In this document: positions 18,622-28,647 of the stretch, piece by piece
How the letters are laid out: each line of letters begins with the position of its first letter
How positions within the stretch are numbered: the first letter of the stretch is position 1
DNA from: Drancourtella massiliensis
GTDB lineage: Bacteria; Bacillota; Clostridia; Lachnospirales; Lachnospiraceae
Assembly (NCBI RefSeq): GCF_016900655.1
Contig: NZ_JACJKH010000005.1
Span: 62,001-126,000, forward strand
Length of the DNA: 64,000 nt
Direction: 5' to 3'
The notes under the pieces: model-generated
What the model was told of the DNA's origin: nothing
The model's input: only the letters and a program-made list of their open reading frames with translations
Database searches by the model: none
Position numbers and translations under genes: made by a program

Positions 18622-19398
18622 TTAGTCCAGATACTGCCGCATCAGACGGAGCGCATTTTTTTCCAGTCTGCTCACCTGAGCCTGGGAGATATTTACTTCT
18701 CTGGCCACCTCCATCTGGGTTTTCCCTTCGAAAAAACGGAGACGGATAATATATTTTTCTCTTTCATTCAGGTGTTCCATCGCCGCCTGCAAAGACAGAT
18801 CTTCAATCCACCGCTCCTCTTTGTTCTTTTTATCACTGATCTGATCCATCACATACAGTGCATCTCCGCTGTCATTATAAACCGGCTCATTCAAGCTGAC
18901 CGGAGCCTGGATTGCATCCAGCGCAAATACGATATCCTCTTTTGCAATTCCGATCTCTTCGGAAATCTCCTGAACGGTCGGTTCTCTTAAATTCTTTTTG
19001 ACATAATTTTCTTTCGCATAGATCGCCTTGTATGCTGTGTCCCGCAGCGACCGGCTGACGCGGATGGAATTGTTGTCCCGCATGTATCTTCGGATTTCTC
19101 CGATAATCATCGGCACCGCATAAGTAGAGAACCGGACGTCCAGCTCCGTATTAAAATTATTAACCGCTTTGATCAGGCCGATACAGCCGATCTGAAAGAG
19201 ATCATCCGGATTTTCATTGCTTCCCGCGAACCTCTTGATCACGCTGAGCACCAGTCTTAAATTTCCCTTGATGTATTTTTCTTTTGCCTCTTCGTCTCCT
19301 TCTTTGATCCGGGCAAACAGTTCCTCTTTTTCTTCCTCTTTCAAAAGCGGAAGTTTTGCAGTATTCACTCCGCATATTTCTACTTTGTTCAATGCCAT
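18622..19398 (-). CDS. sigG: RNA polymerase sporulation sigma factor SigG
   Basis: This 258-residue sigma-70 family protein has region 1/2 (LFARIKEGDEEAKEKYIKGN, DLFQIGCIGLIKAVNNF), region 3 and a region 4 helix-turn-helix (TQMEVAREVNISQAQVSRLE). The sequence and its place near spoIIGA-sigE identify SigG, the late forespore factor. The start at 19398 follows GGAGGATGTACG. Upstream, TGAATA and CATGATT are 18 bp apart (19440-19470), a fit to a sigma-F/sigma-G promoter and consistent with the known autoregulation of sigG. Confidence 0.95.
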   Translation of the reverse strand: MALNKVEICGVNTAKLPLLKEEEKEELFARIKEGDEEAKEKYIKGNLRLVLSVIKRFAGSNENPDDLFQIGCIGLIKAVNNFNTELDVRFSTYAVPMIIGEIRRYMRDNNSIRVSRSLRDTAYKAIYAKENYVKKNLREPTVQEISEEIGIAKEDIVFALDAIQAPVSLNEPVYNDSGDALYVMDQISDKKNKEERWIEDLSLQAAMEHLNEREKYIIRLRFFEGKTQMEVAREVNISQAQVSRLEKNALRLMRQYLD

Positions 19399-19439
19399 CG
19401 TACATCCTCCTGTCACGGCAACTCTGCCTTTCTAACAGA

Positions 19440-19470
19440 AATCATGCACATCCCGGCATCCTCTTATTCA
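19440..19470 (-). promoter_or_regulatory. Candidate sigma-F/sigma-G promoter of sigG
   Basis: On the minus strand TGAATA and CATGATT are separated by 18 bp, about 40 bp upstream of the sigG start. The -35 equals the common sigma-F/G form and the -10 matches CATNNTA at six of seven positions. Confidence 0.5.
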
Positions 19471-19529
19471 GTATGGAAAAAAATAAAAAAACTTTTAGTC
19501 CTTGACAATTCGGCTCTTCTTAACAGGTA

Positions 19530-21143
19530 CTAATCATTTCTGTCCCATTTGTCAGCAAGATTCAAAATCTGACTTTCCAGCTTCGCGAGATCTTTATTGG
19601 AAAGCCCTTCGTTTTTCATAACAACATCCAGCAGATGTTTTGCCGCGGAAACCGCACGGCCAAACACCTGATTTGCGCGGATTCTGGCCGGTTTCTCGGA
19701 AGACTTCTTCGGCACTCTGACTCCCTCGCTTAAGATTTCATCCTCTATCAGATCCACACATGCTCCAGAGTACGGCGCAAACGCTTCGTATCCGAGTGTC
19801 TCTTTGATGGATGCGGCAAATTCATCCGTCACCTGGTCTTCCCCGTGTACGACAAACACATGCTTCAACGGCGTTTCAAAAGCGGAAAGCCAGTTCAGCA
19901 GCCCGTTTTTATCCGCATGCCCGCTGATTCCCTGAAGTGTACAGATTCTGGCATTGACTTCTACATTTTCTCCGAACAGCTTGACACACTCCGCTCCTTC
20001 TATCAGTTTGCGTCCCAGCGTTCCCGCTGCCTGATAGCCGACAAAAAGAACCGTGCACTCTTTTCTCCAAAGATTATGTTTCAGATGATGCCGGATCCGT
20101 CCCGCCTCGCACATACCGGAAGCAGAAAGGATAATCTTCGGCTTTTCGTCAAAGTTGATCTGTTTGGATTCTTCGCTTGTTGTCGTCAGTTTCAATCCGG
20201 AAAACCGGAGCGGATTGATTCCTTTATTCACGAGCTCCATTGCTTCTTCATCGAAACATCCCAGCATATTTTTATTAAACACATTGGTTGCCTCAATGGC
20301 CAGTGGACTGTCCACGTACACTTCAAAGTCCGGATACTCCGGAAGGAGATTTTTTTCCTTGATCTCCCGGATAAAATAAAGCAGTTCCTGTGTTCTTCCT
20401 ACCGCAAAGGACGGTACAACAACATTTCCGCCTTTTGCAAATGTTTCCCGTATCACTTTCGTGAAATCGCCCACATAGTCCGGAATTCCCGCGCCATGTG
20501 TCCGGTTTCCGTATGTAGATTCAATGACCACATAATCTGCTGCTTTAACCGTCGATGGATCCTTGATAATCGGCTGATTGATATTTCCTACATCGCCGGA
20601 AAATACGATCTTTCTCGTTTCTCCGTCTTCTGTGATCCACACCTCAATGCATGCGGAGCCGAGAAGATGTCCCACATCGCTGAACCGGACTTCAATCCCG
20701 TCACAAAGTACAATCTTCTGTCCGTAGTCACATGGTGAAAACAATGCCGCCGCATCCACCGCGTCCTGCATCGTGTATAGAGGCTCATAGAATGGTGCGC
20801 CGCTTCTTCTGGCCTTACGGTTTCTCCATTCCGCCTCGAATTCCTGGATATGCGCACTGTCACGAAGCATAATGCTGCACAGATCCGCAGTCGCAAAGGT
20901 CGATACAATATCTCCCTGAAATCCGTTCTTGACAAGGAGTGGCAGATTACCGGAATGGTCAATGTGTGCATGGGTCAGGAGTACATAGTCTATCTCGGAC
21001 GCCGACACCGGGATTTCCTGATTTTCGTACAGATCCGGCCCCTGTTCCATCCCGCAGTCTACCAGAATATGTTTATTGCACGCTTCCAGAAGATGGCAGC
21101 TTCCCGTCACTTCATGTGCCGCACCTATAAATCTTAGTTTCAT
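19530..21143 (-). CDS. MBL-fold beta-CASP RNA-processing-type hydrolase
   Basis: This 537-residue protein has the MBL motif LLTHAHIDHSGNLPLL (about residue 55), SGDVGN, and the beta-CASP features VVPSFAVGRTQELLYF, ILSASGMCEAGRIRHHL and a HGEDQVTDEF C-terminal His motif, followed by an RMMBL region. Homologues are ribonucleases related to CPSF73/Ysh1; this subfamily is often annotated as an exonuclease. The target RNA is unknown. It lies between sigE and sigG, with no overlap with either, so its place there does not prove a sporulation role. Confidence 0.85.
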   Translation of the reverse strand: MKLRFIGAAHEVTGSCHLLEACNKHILVDCGMEQGPDLYENQEIPVSASEIDYVLLTHAHIDHSGNLPLLVKNGFQGDIVSTFATADLCSIMLRDSAHIQEFEAEWRNRKARRSGAPFYEPLYTMQDAVDAAALFSPCDYGQKIVLCDGIEVRFSDVGHLLGSACIEVWITEDGETRKIVFSGDVGNINQPIIKDPSTVKAADYVVIESTYGNRTHGAGIPDYVGDFTKVIRETFAKGGNVVVPSFAVGRTQELLYFIREIKEKNLLPEYPDFEVYVDSPLAIEATNVFNKNMLGCFDEEAMELVNKGINPLRFSGLKLTTTSEESKQINFDEKPKIILSASGMCEAGRIRHHLKHNLWRKECTVLFVGYQAAGTLGRKLIEGAECVKLFGENVEVNARICTLQGISGHADKNGLLNWLSAFETPLKHVFVVHGEDQVTDEFAASIKETLGYEAFAPYSGACVDLIEDEILSEGVRVPKKSSEKPARIRANQVFGRAVSAAKHLLDVVMKNEGLSNKDLAKLESQILNLADKWDRND

Positions 21144-21223
21144 AACATCGCCCCTTTTCCTGTGGTATCGTATGTAGATATTGTATCACTTTTTATCAGT
21201 TTCTTCTCCCTTTTTCTGAATTT

Positions 21224-21964
21224 TTATTCCAGTTTTGTAATTTCTTTTTTCAGACGTATCATAATCTTTTTTTCCAGTCTGGATATGTAAGACTGTGAGA
21301 TTCCAAGCACGTCCGCCACTTCTTTTTGTGTCATTTCCTCTCCGTCCGGAGTTCCCAGCCCGAACCGCATATTTACGATTCTGCGCTCTCTGACAGAAAG
21401 TCTCCCCACGGCCCGGATCAGCATGTTTTTCTCCGCTTCCGTTTCCATATCCTTGTAGATTGTATCTTCTTCTGTTCCGAGAATATCAGAAAGCAGCAGT
21501 TCATTTCCGTCCCAGTCTACATTGAGCGGCTCATCTATGGAAACCTCCAGTCTTGTCTTGCTGTTGCGTCTGAGATACATCAGAATCTCATTCTCAATAC
21601 ATCTGGATGCATACGTCGCAAGCTTGATATTTTTATCCGGATTAAATGTATTGATCGCCTTGATCAGGCCGATTGTACCGATCGAAATCAGATCCTCCAC
21701 TCCGACTCCTGTATTGTCGAATTTTTTTGCGATATAAACAACAAGCCGCAGATTATGCTCGATGAGCTGCTTTCTTGCGTCCTCATGCTGTTCCGTACAG
21801 AGCTGTTCAATCGCCTTTGCCTCTTCTTCCACTTCCAGTGGCGGCGGAAGAATATCTGAACCTCCTATGTAATACACTTCCTGCTTTTCCGGAAAAAGCC
21901 ATGTCCGGAAAGCCGGAAAAATTTTCTGTCTGAATGTGTTCGGCACCGTAATGTTCATAATCAT
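21224..21964 (-). CDS. sigE: RNA polymerase sporulation sigma factor SigE (pro-form)
   Basis: This 246-residue sigma-70 factor has an N-terminal pro-sequence of about 25-30 residues ([18 protein letters not shown]) that tethers it to the membrane until SpoIIGA removes it. Region 2 ([19 protein letters not shown]) and region 4 ([22 protein letters not shown]) follow. It is the early mother-cell sigma factor. The start ATG overlaps the spoIIGA stop as ATGA and follows GGAGGGG, so synthesis is coupled to the protease. A second ATG two codons on is possible. Confidence 0.96.
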   Translation of the reverse strand: MIMNITVPNTFRQKIFPAFRTWLFPEKQEVYYIGGSDILPPPLEVEEEAKAIEQLCTEQHEDARKQLIEHNLRLVVYIAKKFDNTGVGVEDLISIGTIGLIKAINTFNPDKNIKLATYASRCIENEILMYLRRNSKTRLEVSIDEPLNVDWDGNELLLSDILGTEEDTIYKDMETEAEKNMLIRAVGRLSVRERRIVNMRFGLGTPDGEEMTQKEVADVLGISQSYISRLEKKIMIRLKKEITKLE

Positions 21965-22749
21965 TTACATCCCCTCCTAAAAATATCCGGATTTACAAGT
22001 ATCCGGTATGTTCCGTCTGTTGAAATCCTGGTATCCGATATCCCGATCCAGATATCACAGATCTGCTTTTTCTCTTTCCCCGGCAGATATAGACTGTCAA
22101 ACCGTACCAGAAGCAGTCTGGCATGCTCATTTCCGACAGACCGAAAACCGATATAGCGCCTTTTCTGCGTGCTCTCCATAAGGCTTTCGACCGCCTCTCT
22201 TTCCACGATACAGACCGGCTGTCCGGTAAGCGGATCCGTCAGGCTGTTTCCCGTATCAATCAGCCCTTTCAGCCGTACCTTCCTCCCGGACTGTTCCACC
22301 AGAAGTTCGCAGGTATATTGATTCTGCCTTTGCATCTGACGCCAGAATGCCCACACCGCCTGCATCAGTTCATAGCTGACAACGGCAAACAGAAAAAAAA
22401 GACTTCCTGTACGAATATATTGCCCGAAAAAGCTAAAAATACCGCCCAACAGAAATCCGCCCCCGTAAAGCATAAAAAAAGCTTTCACAAACTCCCTCAT
22501 GCCGTGTACGGGAATTGCCGCTTTGAGCATAACCGTATTCACCGCTACATGGTATAGCAGCAGTTTCACAAAGCCGGGAACCGGGAGCATCGTCGTAAGA
22601 CAGGTCAGCAAAGAGCCCAGAACCGCTCCCGGAAGCACCCGTCTTCTCCGGAAATCACCGGCCAGCATCCTGCACACCGCTGCTAAAAGCAGATAATCCA
22701 TCATAAAATTGACGAGGAAGAATACATCCATGTAGATTTCATAATACAT
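21961..22749 (-). CDS. spoIIGA: Sigma-E processing aspartic peptidase SpoIIGA
   Basis: This 262-residue protein has five TM segments in the first 150 residues and a cytosolic aspartic-protease half with the catalytic motif [11 protein letters not shown] (about 165-175). It cleaves pro-sigma-E after a signal from the forespore. It is immediately upstream of, and coupled with, sigE. Upstream DNA has TATAAT (22807-22812) with a distant CTGACA (22834-22839), recalling the long-spacer, Spo0A-activated spoIIG promoter of Bacillus. Confidence 0.94.
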   Translation of the reverse strand: MYYEIYMDVFFLVNFMMDYLLLAAVCRMLAGDFRRRRVLPGAVLGSLLTCLTTMLPVPGFVKLLLYHVAVNTVMLKAAIPVHGMREFVKAFFMLYGGGFLLGGIFSFFGQYIRTGSLFFLFAVVSYELMQAVWAFWRQMQRQNQYTCELLVEQSGRKVRLKGLIDTGNSLTDPLTGQPVCIVEREAVESLMESTQKRRYIGFRSVGNEHARLLLVRFDSLYLPGKEKKQICDIWIGISDTRISTDGTYRILVNPDIFRRGCK

Positions 22750-22806
22750 GCTTCACCCTCTTTTCTCCTGTCGCTGCTAAATCGATTCAGTATACGAACA
22801 AATAGT

Positions 22807-22848
22807 ATTATAAAAAAAAGGAACTTGAAATTTTGTCAGAAACTGACA
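22807..22848 (-). promoter_or_regulatory. Candidate Spo0A-activated promoter of spoIIGA-sigE
   Basis: On the minus strand CTGACA and a perfect TATAAT are separated by 21 bp, too long for ordinary sigma-A action but like spoIIG. The -35 forms a dyad TGTCAG-AAA-CTGACA (22834-22848), and CTGACAAA resembles the 0A box TCGACAAA at six of eight positions. Confidence 0.4.
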
Positions 22849-22886
22849 GAGAAACTTGTTTTCTTTCGACATGTAAACATAGAAAA

Positions 22887-22916
22887 AAGGTATGGAAACT
22901 CTCGCCTCCATACCTT
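22887..22916 (-). terminator. Terminator after ftsZ
   Basis: Perfect 10-bp arms AAGGTATGGA (22887-22896) and TCCATACCTT (22907-22916) are followed by TTTTTC on the minus strand. Confidence 0.8.
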
Positions 22917-22937
22917 CTGATTATCTTAATTCACTTT

Positions 22938-24143
22938 TTATTTTTTAAAGAAATCCGGAATCTTGATAGTCTGCTCTTTTACTCTTCCCGTTCCTGCAGA
23001 GTAGGATGGTGTGGAAGACTGAGCAGTTGTGCTGCTTTCCGGTGCTGCAGATGTCCTCGGCTGCTGCGGCATTCTTGTCACTCTCCCCATATCTGATTTA
23101 AGAGAGGATGTATCCTGAGTCTCGGCAAATACAGATCCTGCCGGTCTGGCTGTTCCGATTTTGGATTTCAGCTTGGATGCTGTACTTTCCTTGCTGTTAT
23201 GTAAACCCGTCGCGATGACCGTCACTGTTGCTTCATCAGACTTGGATTCATCATACATAGCACCGAAGATGATGTTTGCATCTTCTCCTGCAAGCTCCTG
23301 AACATGCTCTGCTGCGTCGCTTGCATCCATAAGAGTGATATCACCGGAAATATTGATGATGACATGAGATGCTCCTGAGATTGTTGTCTCAAGCAGCGGA
23401 CTGGATACAGCCTGTTTTACAGCCTCCAGCGCCTTGTCATCTCCTCTTCCGTGTCCGATTCCGATATGGGCGATACCCTTGTCGATCATAACTGTCTGAA
23501 TGTCGGCAAAGTCAAGGTTGATCAGGGATGGTACATTGATCAGGTCAGTGATTCCCTGGATACCCTGCTGAAGTACTTCGTCTGCCTTTTTCAGTGCATC
23601 CGGCATCGTTGTTCTTCTGTCGACAATCTCAAGAAGCTTATCATTCGGAATGACAATCAGTGTGTCTACATTTTCTTTTAATTTTTCAATGCCGGCAAGT
23701 GCATTATTCATACGGGCTCTGGATTCAAAACGGAAAGGCTTTGTAACAACGCCGACTGTCAGGGATCCCTGCTCTTTTGCGATACGTGCTACAACCGGTG
23801 TTGCACCTGTACCTGTACCGCCGCCCATTCCGCATGTAACAAATACCATGTCTGCGCCTTTGAGTGCTGCCGCGATCTCATCTGCGCTTTCTTCTGCTGC
23901 TTTTTCTCCAACTTCCGGCTTTGCTCCTGCTCCAAGTCCTTTTGTGAGCTTGTCTCCGATCTGCATCAGTGTAGGGGCCTTGCAGAATGAGAGAGCCTGT
24001 TTGTCTGTGTTGATGGCGATAAATTCTACTCCAGCAATCTGCTCATCTATCATGCGGTTGACAGCATTATTACCGCCTCCACCTACACCAACGACGATAA
24101 TTTTTGCTGCTGCTTCTGATTCATTTGTCTTAATTTCTAACAA
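22938..24143 (-). CDS. ftsZ: Cell division protein FtsZ
   Basis: This 401-residue tubulin homologue has the GTP-binding signature [14 protein letters not shown] (about residues 104-117), [13 protein letters not shown] at the N-terminus, the T7 loop region [11 protein letters not shown], and a disordered linker ending in the conserved C-terminal peptide IKIPDFF that binds partners. It polymerises into the division ring. The start codon is TTG after GGAGGAG. It has its own sigma-A promoter (24217-24245). No ftsA lies next to it in this window. Confidence 0.97.
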   Translation of the reverse strand: MLEIKTNESEAAAKIIVVGVGGGGNNAVNRMIDEQIAGVEFIAINTDKQALSFCKAPTLMQIGDKLTKGLGAGAKPEVGEKAAEESADEIAAALKGADMVFVTCGMGGGTGTGATPVVARIAKEQGSLTVGVVTKPFRFESRARMNNALAGIEKLKENVDTLIVIPNDKLLEIVDRRTTMPDALKKADEVLQQGIQGITDLINVPSLINLDFADIQTVMIDKGIAHIGIGHGRGDDKALEAVKQAVSSPLLETTISGASHVIINISGDITLMDASDAAEHVQELAGEDANIIFGAMYDESKSDEATVTVIATGLHNSKESTASKLKSKIGTARPAGSVFAETQDTSSLKSDMGRVTRMPQQPRTSAAPESSTTAQSSTPSYSAGTGRVKEQTIKIPDFFKK

Positions 24144-24216
24144 GAGTGTCTCCTCCTTTGTTATGCTTTATTATTTATACACCCTACTAGTTCATGTATT
24201 CTGCCATATATACTAT

Positions 24217-24245
24217 ATAATATAGTCTTTCTTTCTAAATTTCAA
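24217..24245 (-). promoter_or_regulatory. Sigma-A promoter of ftsZ
   Basis: On the minus strand TTGAAA and TATTAT are separated by 17 bp, about 75 bp upstream of the ftsZ TTG start. Confidence 0.5.
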
Positions 24246-24305
24246 TAGAATTTTTCCTATTTTTCGATTTTTTTACGCCAGATTCCTATGGTACTTTCAG
24301 GTATT

Positions 24306-25076
24306 TTATTCCTCTGTTGTTTCACTTTTTTCAAAGCGGATCGTCTCCGTCAGCTCTCCATAATGTTCCAGATGGAGCGTCCCGCTCTGTCCTTCCAGCT
24401 TCTCAAGAATAGCCGGAAGCTGTGCCGCCTTCTCCTGCGGATCCCCGCTTCCAAGTTCCGCGCAGATGTTCCCGAAATACAGTGTCAGATTTTCTCCATC
24501 GCATACAATCCGGTCCGGGCTGACCCCGCTTCTTCCAAGAATTTCCTGGATCCGGACAATATATTCAAATACGGAAGAATCCTGAACGGTAAGTTTCTTT
24601 CCTTTTTCGGCTTTCGAAACATCAAGCCCCTCTACAAGACTGAGACCGTCTCTCTGGCTGTCCGTAACCCCGAGAACCATGCCTTCGTTGTCAAAATAGA
24701 CATATTCCTCATCCCGTCTGGCATACCCGGCCGGACTTTTTTCCTTCACATCCACCCGGATCGTCCAGGGATTCACCATATGAAATTCCATACTTTCGAC
24801 AGTCGGCGGCTCCGGATAGTCTCCCAGTTTTGTGCTTAAAAGCAGAACCAGAGAATTCCCATCCCCTCCCTGTTCACGGATGTACCGGCTTACTTCGCTG
24901 TCTGTAAGAAAATCGTTCCCCCTCACCCGGATATCTCTGAGCTGGAACAAAAGAAGAAACACGATGATGCCGGCAATGACAGCTGCCCCTGTTCCCAGTC
25001 TTGTCAGAATCTGCCTTCGCCTGGTACGCTTGATCCTCTTTCTCTTCTCATCCCTTTGCACAATCTGATCATTCAT
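24306..25076 (-). CDS. ftsQ: Cell division protein FtsQ/DivIB
   Basis: This 256-residue protein has a very basic cytosolic N-terminus (KRKRIKRTRRRQ), one TM (about 28-50), and an extracytoplasmic POTRA domain (LRDIRVRGNDFLTDSEVSRY) plus a beta domain. It belongs to the FtsQ/DivIB family that joins FtsL and the septal synthase complex. CAGGAGGCACATCC precedes the ATG. It is the last gene of the mra cluster before ftsZ. Confidence 0.88.
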   Translation of the reverse strand: MNDQIVQRDEKRKRIKRTRRRQILTRLGTGAAVIAGIIVFLLLFQLRDIRVRGNDFLTDSEVSRYIREQGGDGNSLVLLLSTKLGDYPEPPTVESMEFHMVNPWTIRVDVKEKSPAGYARRDEEYVYFDNEGMVLGVTDSQRDGLSLVEGLDVSKAEKGKKLTVQDSSVFEYIVRIQEILGRSGVSPDRIVCDGENLTLYFGNICAELGSGDPQEKAAQLPAILEKLEGQSGTLHLEHYGELTETIRFEKSETTEE

Positions 25077-25118
25077 GGATGTGCCTCCTGTATTTTTCCT
25101 ATCATTAACGCTTTTATT

Positions 25119-26204
25119 TTACCAACTGGCAACGCTGAATACAAGCCCCATTTCCACGAGAAGGAAAACAACAGATGTTCCTCCATAACTGATAAAAGGA
25201 AGGGTAATTCCGGTATTGGGAATTGTATTGGTTACAACGGCTATATTCAAAATCACCTGAATCATCATATGCCCCATGGCTCCTGCCGCAATCAGTGCCC
25301 CGAAAAGATCCGGTGCGTGAGATGCGATCACAAAGAAGCGCCAGATCAAAAGGAAGAACAGCAGAATAACAAGAACCGCTCCCACAAGCCCCAGTTCCTC
25401 ACATATAATAGAGAAAATCATATCGTTCTGCGCCTCCGGGACAAAACCCAGCTTCTGGATACTGCTTCCAAGTCCTTTCCCGAACAGTCCTCCTGATCCG
25501 ATGGCGTAAAGCCCCTGAAGGGTCTGATATCCTTTCTCATACTTCTCCGGATTCTGCCAGATCGCGATCCGCTCCAGACGGTAACTTTCCAGGCCGAGAA
25601 AGACTGCCATAAAGCCGGTCCCTGTCACCGCCATCCAGATGAACTGGCCATATTTGGGACTGGCCGTAAAAATCAGGATCACGGCGATTCCAAGAATGAT
25701 TACTGCCGTGCTTAAGTTGCTTGCTCCTACAAGACCCACAACCGGCAGAGCGAAAAGCATGATCCGAAACAAGATGGAAAGCTTTCCGATCTTCTTTGCA
25801 TTTCTTGTCACAAGCCATGCCAGAAACACGATCAGAGCAACTTTGACGTACTCTGACGGCTGAAAAGAAAATGGTCCCAAAGACAGCCATCTTTTGGAAC
25901 CATTGTATTCATCGCCAAACAGCATGACGGCGATGCAGAGCACAATCGCCAGAATATATCCTGGTACAGCAAGCTTCGCCCAGACATGATAATCGGTCTT
26001 TGCCACTGCGTACATCCCGGCAATGCCAAGCGTTGTAGCAAATATCTGTTTTTTTAAATAATAGAAAGAATCTCCAAATTTTATCCTTCCATTATAGGAA
26101 CTGGTACTGTACAGGATCACCAATCCCGTTATCACAAGTAAAAAAACGATCACCAGAAGGACTTTGTCAATTCCTCCGGACTCCGGTTTTTCCGCCCGCT
26201 TCAA
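25119..26204 (-). CDS. ftsW: SEDS peptidoglycan glycosyltransferase FtsW/SpoVE
   Basis: This 361-residue protein has about ten TM segments and SEDS family landmarks: LYSTSSY, WLSLGPFSFQPSEYVKVAL, the loop GLYAIGSGGLFGKGLG and FISYGGTSVV near the end. SEDS proteins polymerise glycan strands with a partner class B PBP. It is encoded between murD and ftsQ, the usual FtsW/SpoVE position. The start codon is TTG behind AAGGAGAGGATAGA. A paralogue is at 35802-36995. Confidence 0.93.
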   Translation of the reverse strand: MKRAEKPESGGIDKVLLVIVFLLVITGLVILYSTSSYNGRIKFGDSFYYLKKQIFATTLGIAGMYAVAKTDYHVWAKLAVPGYILAIVLCIAVMLFGDEYNGSKRWLSLGPFSFQPSEYVKVALIVFLAWLVTRNAKKIGKLSILFRIMLFALPVVGLVGASNLSTAVIILGIAVILIFTASPKYGQFIWMAVTGTGFMAVFLGLESYRLERIAIWQNPEKYEKGYQTLQGLYAIGSGGLFGKGLGSSIQKLGFVPEAQNDMIFSIICEELGLVGAVLVILLFFLLIWRFFVIASHAPDLFGALIAAGAMGHMMIQVILNIAVVTNTIPNTGITLPFISYGGTSVVFLLVEMGLVFSVASW

Positions 26205-26216
26205 TCTATCCTCTCC

Positions 26217-27572
26217 TTACAGCGATTTTACCAACTCTTTGAATTTCTCTCCACGTTCTTCATAACTTCCGAACATATCCCAGCTTGCACATGCAGGAGA
26301 TAACAGTACCGCATCTCCCTCTTTTGCCTCACGGCTTGCAAGTGTCACCGCCTCTTCCAGTGTATCCGCAAACATATACGCTGTAAAGCCGCACTTTCTG
26401 GCCGTCTCGGCGATCTTCTTTTTTGTTTCGCCGATCAGAATCAGCTTTTTCACTTTTCCGTGGAAACTCTCAATCCACTCATCGTATTCCGACTGCTTAT
26501 CAAAGCCTCCTCCGATCAGGACCGTAGGACGGTTCATCGCAGTGATTCCCCGGATTGCAGCATCCGGATTCGTTCCCTTGGAATCATTATAATAAGCTAC
26601 GCCGTTCTTTTCCGTCACGTACTCGATCCGGTGTTCCACTCCTGAGAATCTTCGGATAACATCCCGGATCGTATCCATCGGGACGCCGTAAAGTGCCGCC
26701 ATGGCGACAGCTGCCATCACATTTTCATAATTGTGTGTGCCAAGGAGCTGAAGCTCGTTTGTTTTGCACACCCGTACCTCATCCGGATTCCGGAAGATAA
26801 TCTCCCCGTCCTTTAAGAAAATTCCCGTTTCCAGTTCTCGTTTACTGCTGAAGAAAAATGGAGTCGCATTCGTCTTTTCTCCAAACTCTCTGAGGACTTC
26901 ATCCTCATAATTCAGTACACAGAACTCTTCTTTTGTCTGATTTTCTGTAATTGCCTCTTTGGCCTTGATGTAGTTTTCCATTGTATGGTGACGGTTCAGA
27001 TGATCCGGTGTGATATTCAGGATCGCGCTGATTTTCGGAGCAAACCGGTGGATCGTCTCCAGCTGGAAACTGCTGATTTCCGCAACTGTCACACTGGCCG
27101 GTGTCATCTTCAATGCTTCCAGCGTATACGGATTTCCTATATTGCCCACAACGAAAACTTCCGGTTTGTATGCTTTCATAATCTCTCCAAGGAGTGTTGT
27201 CGTCGTCGTTTTTCCATTCGTTCCGGTAATCGCCAGCACATCTCCTTTTCCAAAGCAGCTTGCAAGTTCCACTTCTCCCCAGACAGGAATTCCGGCCTTT
27301 TCCATATCCTGCACAACCGGAAGATCAGTCGGGACTCCCGGGCTTAGCACAAGCATCCCAATCTCATCCACTCTCTCGTACGGAAATGCTCCGATTACAA
27401 TCTCTGCTCTGCATCCTTCCGGAAGACGGCCTGCCACTTCCTCTCTGCTCAGCTTTTCATTTCCGTCATACAAAATCGTCTCAACACCTTCGTGCTCAAG
27501 CAGTGTTACAGCGCCGATTCCGCTTTTTCCCGAGCCAAACACAAGTACCTTTTTTCCATTACCGTCAAACAT
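26217..27572 (-). CDS. murD: UDP-N-acetylmuramoylalanine-D-glutamate ligase MurD
   Basis: This 451-residue Mur ligase has an N-terminal nucleotide-sugar-binding Rossmann region (VLVFGSGKSGIGAV), the ATP-binding loop ITGTNGKTTTTTLLGE (about residue 117), ISSFQLETI, LNITPDHLNRH and a C-terminal domain with NDSKGTNPDA. It adds D-glutamate to UDP-MurNAc-L-Ala in the cytoplasm. The start at 27572 is preferred for its GGACGGGAAG site; an upstream in-frame ATG has none. Confidence 0.96.
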   Translation of the reverse strand: MFDGNGKKVLVFGSGKSGIGAVTLLEHEGVETILYDGNEKLSREEVAGRLPEGCRAEIVIGAFPYERVDEIGMLVLSPGVPTDLPVVQDMEKAGIPVWGEVELASCFGKGDVLAITGTNGKTTTTTLLGEIMKAYKPEVFVVGNIGNPYTLEALKMTPASVTVAEISSFQLETIHRFAPKISAILNITPDHLNRHHTMENYIKAKEAITENQTKEEFCVLNYEDEVLREFGEKTNATPFFFSSKRELETGIFLKDGEIIFRNPDEVRVCKTNELQLLGTHNYENVMAAVAMAALYGVPMDTIRDVIRRFSGVEHRIEYVTEKNGVAYYNDSKGTNPDAAIRGITAMNRPTVLIGGGFDKQSEYDEWIESFHGKVKKLILIGETKKKIAETARKCGFTAYMFADTLEEAVTLASREAKEGDAVLLSPACASWDMFGSYEERGEKFKELVKSL

Positions 27573-27594
27573 CTTCTTCCCGTCCTTTCTTATC

Positions 27595-28551
27595 TTACAG
27601 TGCCAGCAACGCAATCAGACATAAAATCGCCGTTATAATTGAGAATACTGCCACAATCCTTGTCTCCGACCACCCGCAAAGTTCAAAATGATGGTGGATC
27701 GGGGCCATTTTAAAGATTCTTTTTCCGCCTGTCTTTTTAAAGTATGTGACCTGAATCATGACGGAAGCCACTTCAACAAGATAAATCAGGCCGACAATAA
27801 TAATGAAAATCGGCATCTGAAGCATATAAGCCGTGGATGCCACAAATCCCCCAAGTGCCAGCGAACCCGTATCTCCCATAAAAACACTGGCCGGATAGAC
27901 ATTAAACAGCAAAAATCCCATCAGAGCTCCTACTACCGCGCAGGTGACCGGTTCGATCCCGCTCTTTGTTCCCACTGCGACAACCGTGAAAAAGGTAGCA
28001 ACCAGCACTGTCACGCTGGAGGCAAGACCGTCCAGTCCGTCTGTAAAATTGACACCGTTTACCGTACCAATCACCGCTACAAACAAAAGCGGAATGGCAA
28101 GCCATCCAATGTTCCAGTATTTTCCCCCGGAAAACGGGATCAAAAGTGTAAGCGGTGTATTGGTGACATTGACAAGATAATAGGCAAATACTGCCGTAAC
28201 TACAATCTGAAGTGCGAATTTCTGTTTTGGATACAGCCCGTCGGAACGCTTCATCACTACTTTCAAATAATCATCCAGAAAACCGATCAGTCCAAATCCA
28301 AGTGTTACAAACAGAATCGGAATGATCTTCGGATAATCTTTCACATAAAAAAGGGATGTAATGACAATCGAAGCCAGTATCATGACTCCTCCCATCGTCG
28401 GTGTGCCCGCCTTCTGAAGGTGGGACTCCACTCCCTCCACACGTTCTGTCTGCTTCATCTTCATTTTTCGTAAAATTGGAATCACGATCGGCCCCATAAT
28501 CACACTCAGCACAAATGATATAAGAACCGGAATTACAAATGTATAATCCAT
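27595..28551 (-). CDS. mraY: Phospho-MurNAc-pentapeptide transferase MraY
   Basis: This 318-residue polytopic protein has about ten TM segments with the family motifs GTPTMGGVM, GFLDDYLKV (the Asp pair at the active site), NFTDGLDGL and APIHHHFE. It transfers phospho-MurNAc-pentapeptide to undecaprenyl phosphate, forming lipid I at the inner face of the membrane. It lies 22 bp upstream of murD. Confidence 0.97.
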   Translation of the reverse strand: MDYTFVIPVLISFVLSVIMGPIVIPILRKMKMKQTERVEGVESHLQKAGTPTMGGVMILASIVITSLFYVKDYPKIIPILFVTLGFGLIGFLDDYLKVVMKRSDGLYPKQKFALQIVVTAVFAYYLVNVTNTPLTLLIPFSGGKYWNIGWLAIPLLFVAVIGTVNGVNFTDGLDGLASSVTVLVATFFTVVAVGTKSGIEPVTCAVVGALMGFLLFNVYPASVFMGDTGSLALGGFVASTAYMLQMPIFIIIVGLIYLVEVASVMIQVTYFKKTGGKRIFKMAPIHHHFELCGWSETRIVAVFSIITAILCLIALLAL

Positions 28552-28647
28552 ATCTGCACCTCTTCATCCTTTGGTTTCTAAACAGGCCTTATGCCTGCGT
28601 TCAATTATAACGTATTTGCCCTGTCTTTGCAAGCTTACCGCCTGCGC

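Noticed and set aside
22750-22937. Small RNA between ftsZ and spoIIGA
   Set aside because: The signals present are explained by the ftsZ terminator and the spoIIGA promoter.
28552-28647. Terminator between mraY and the upstream PBP gene
   Set aside because: Only a weak short palindrome is present without a T-run on the right strand.
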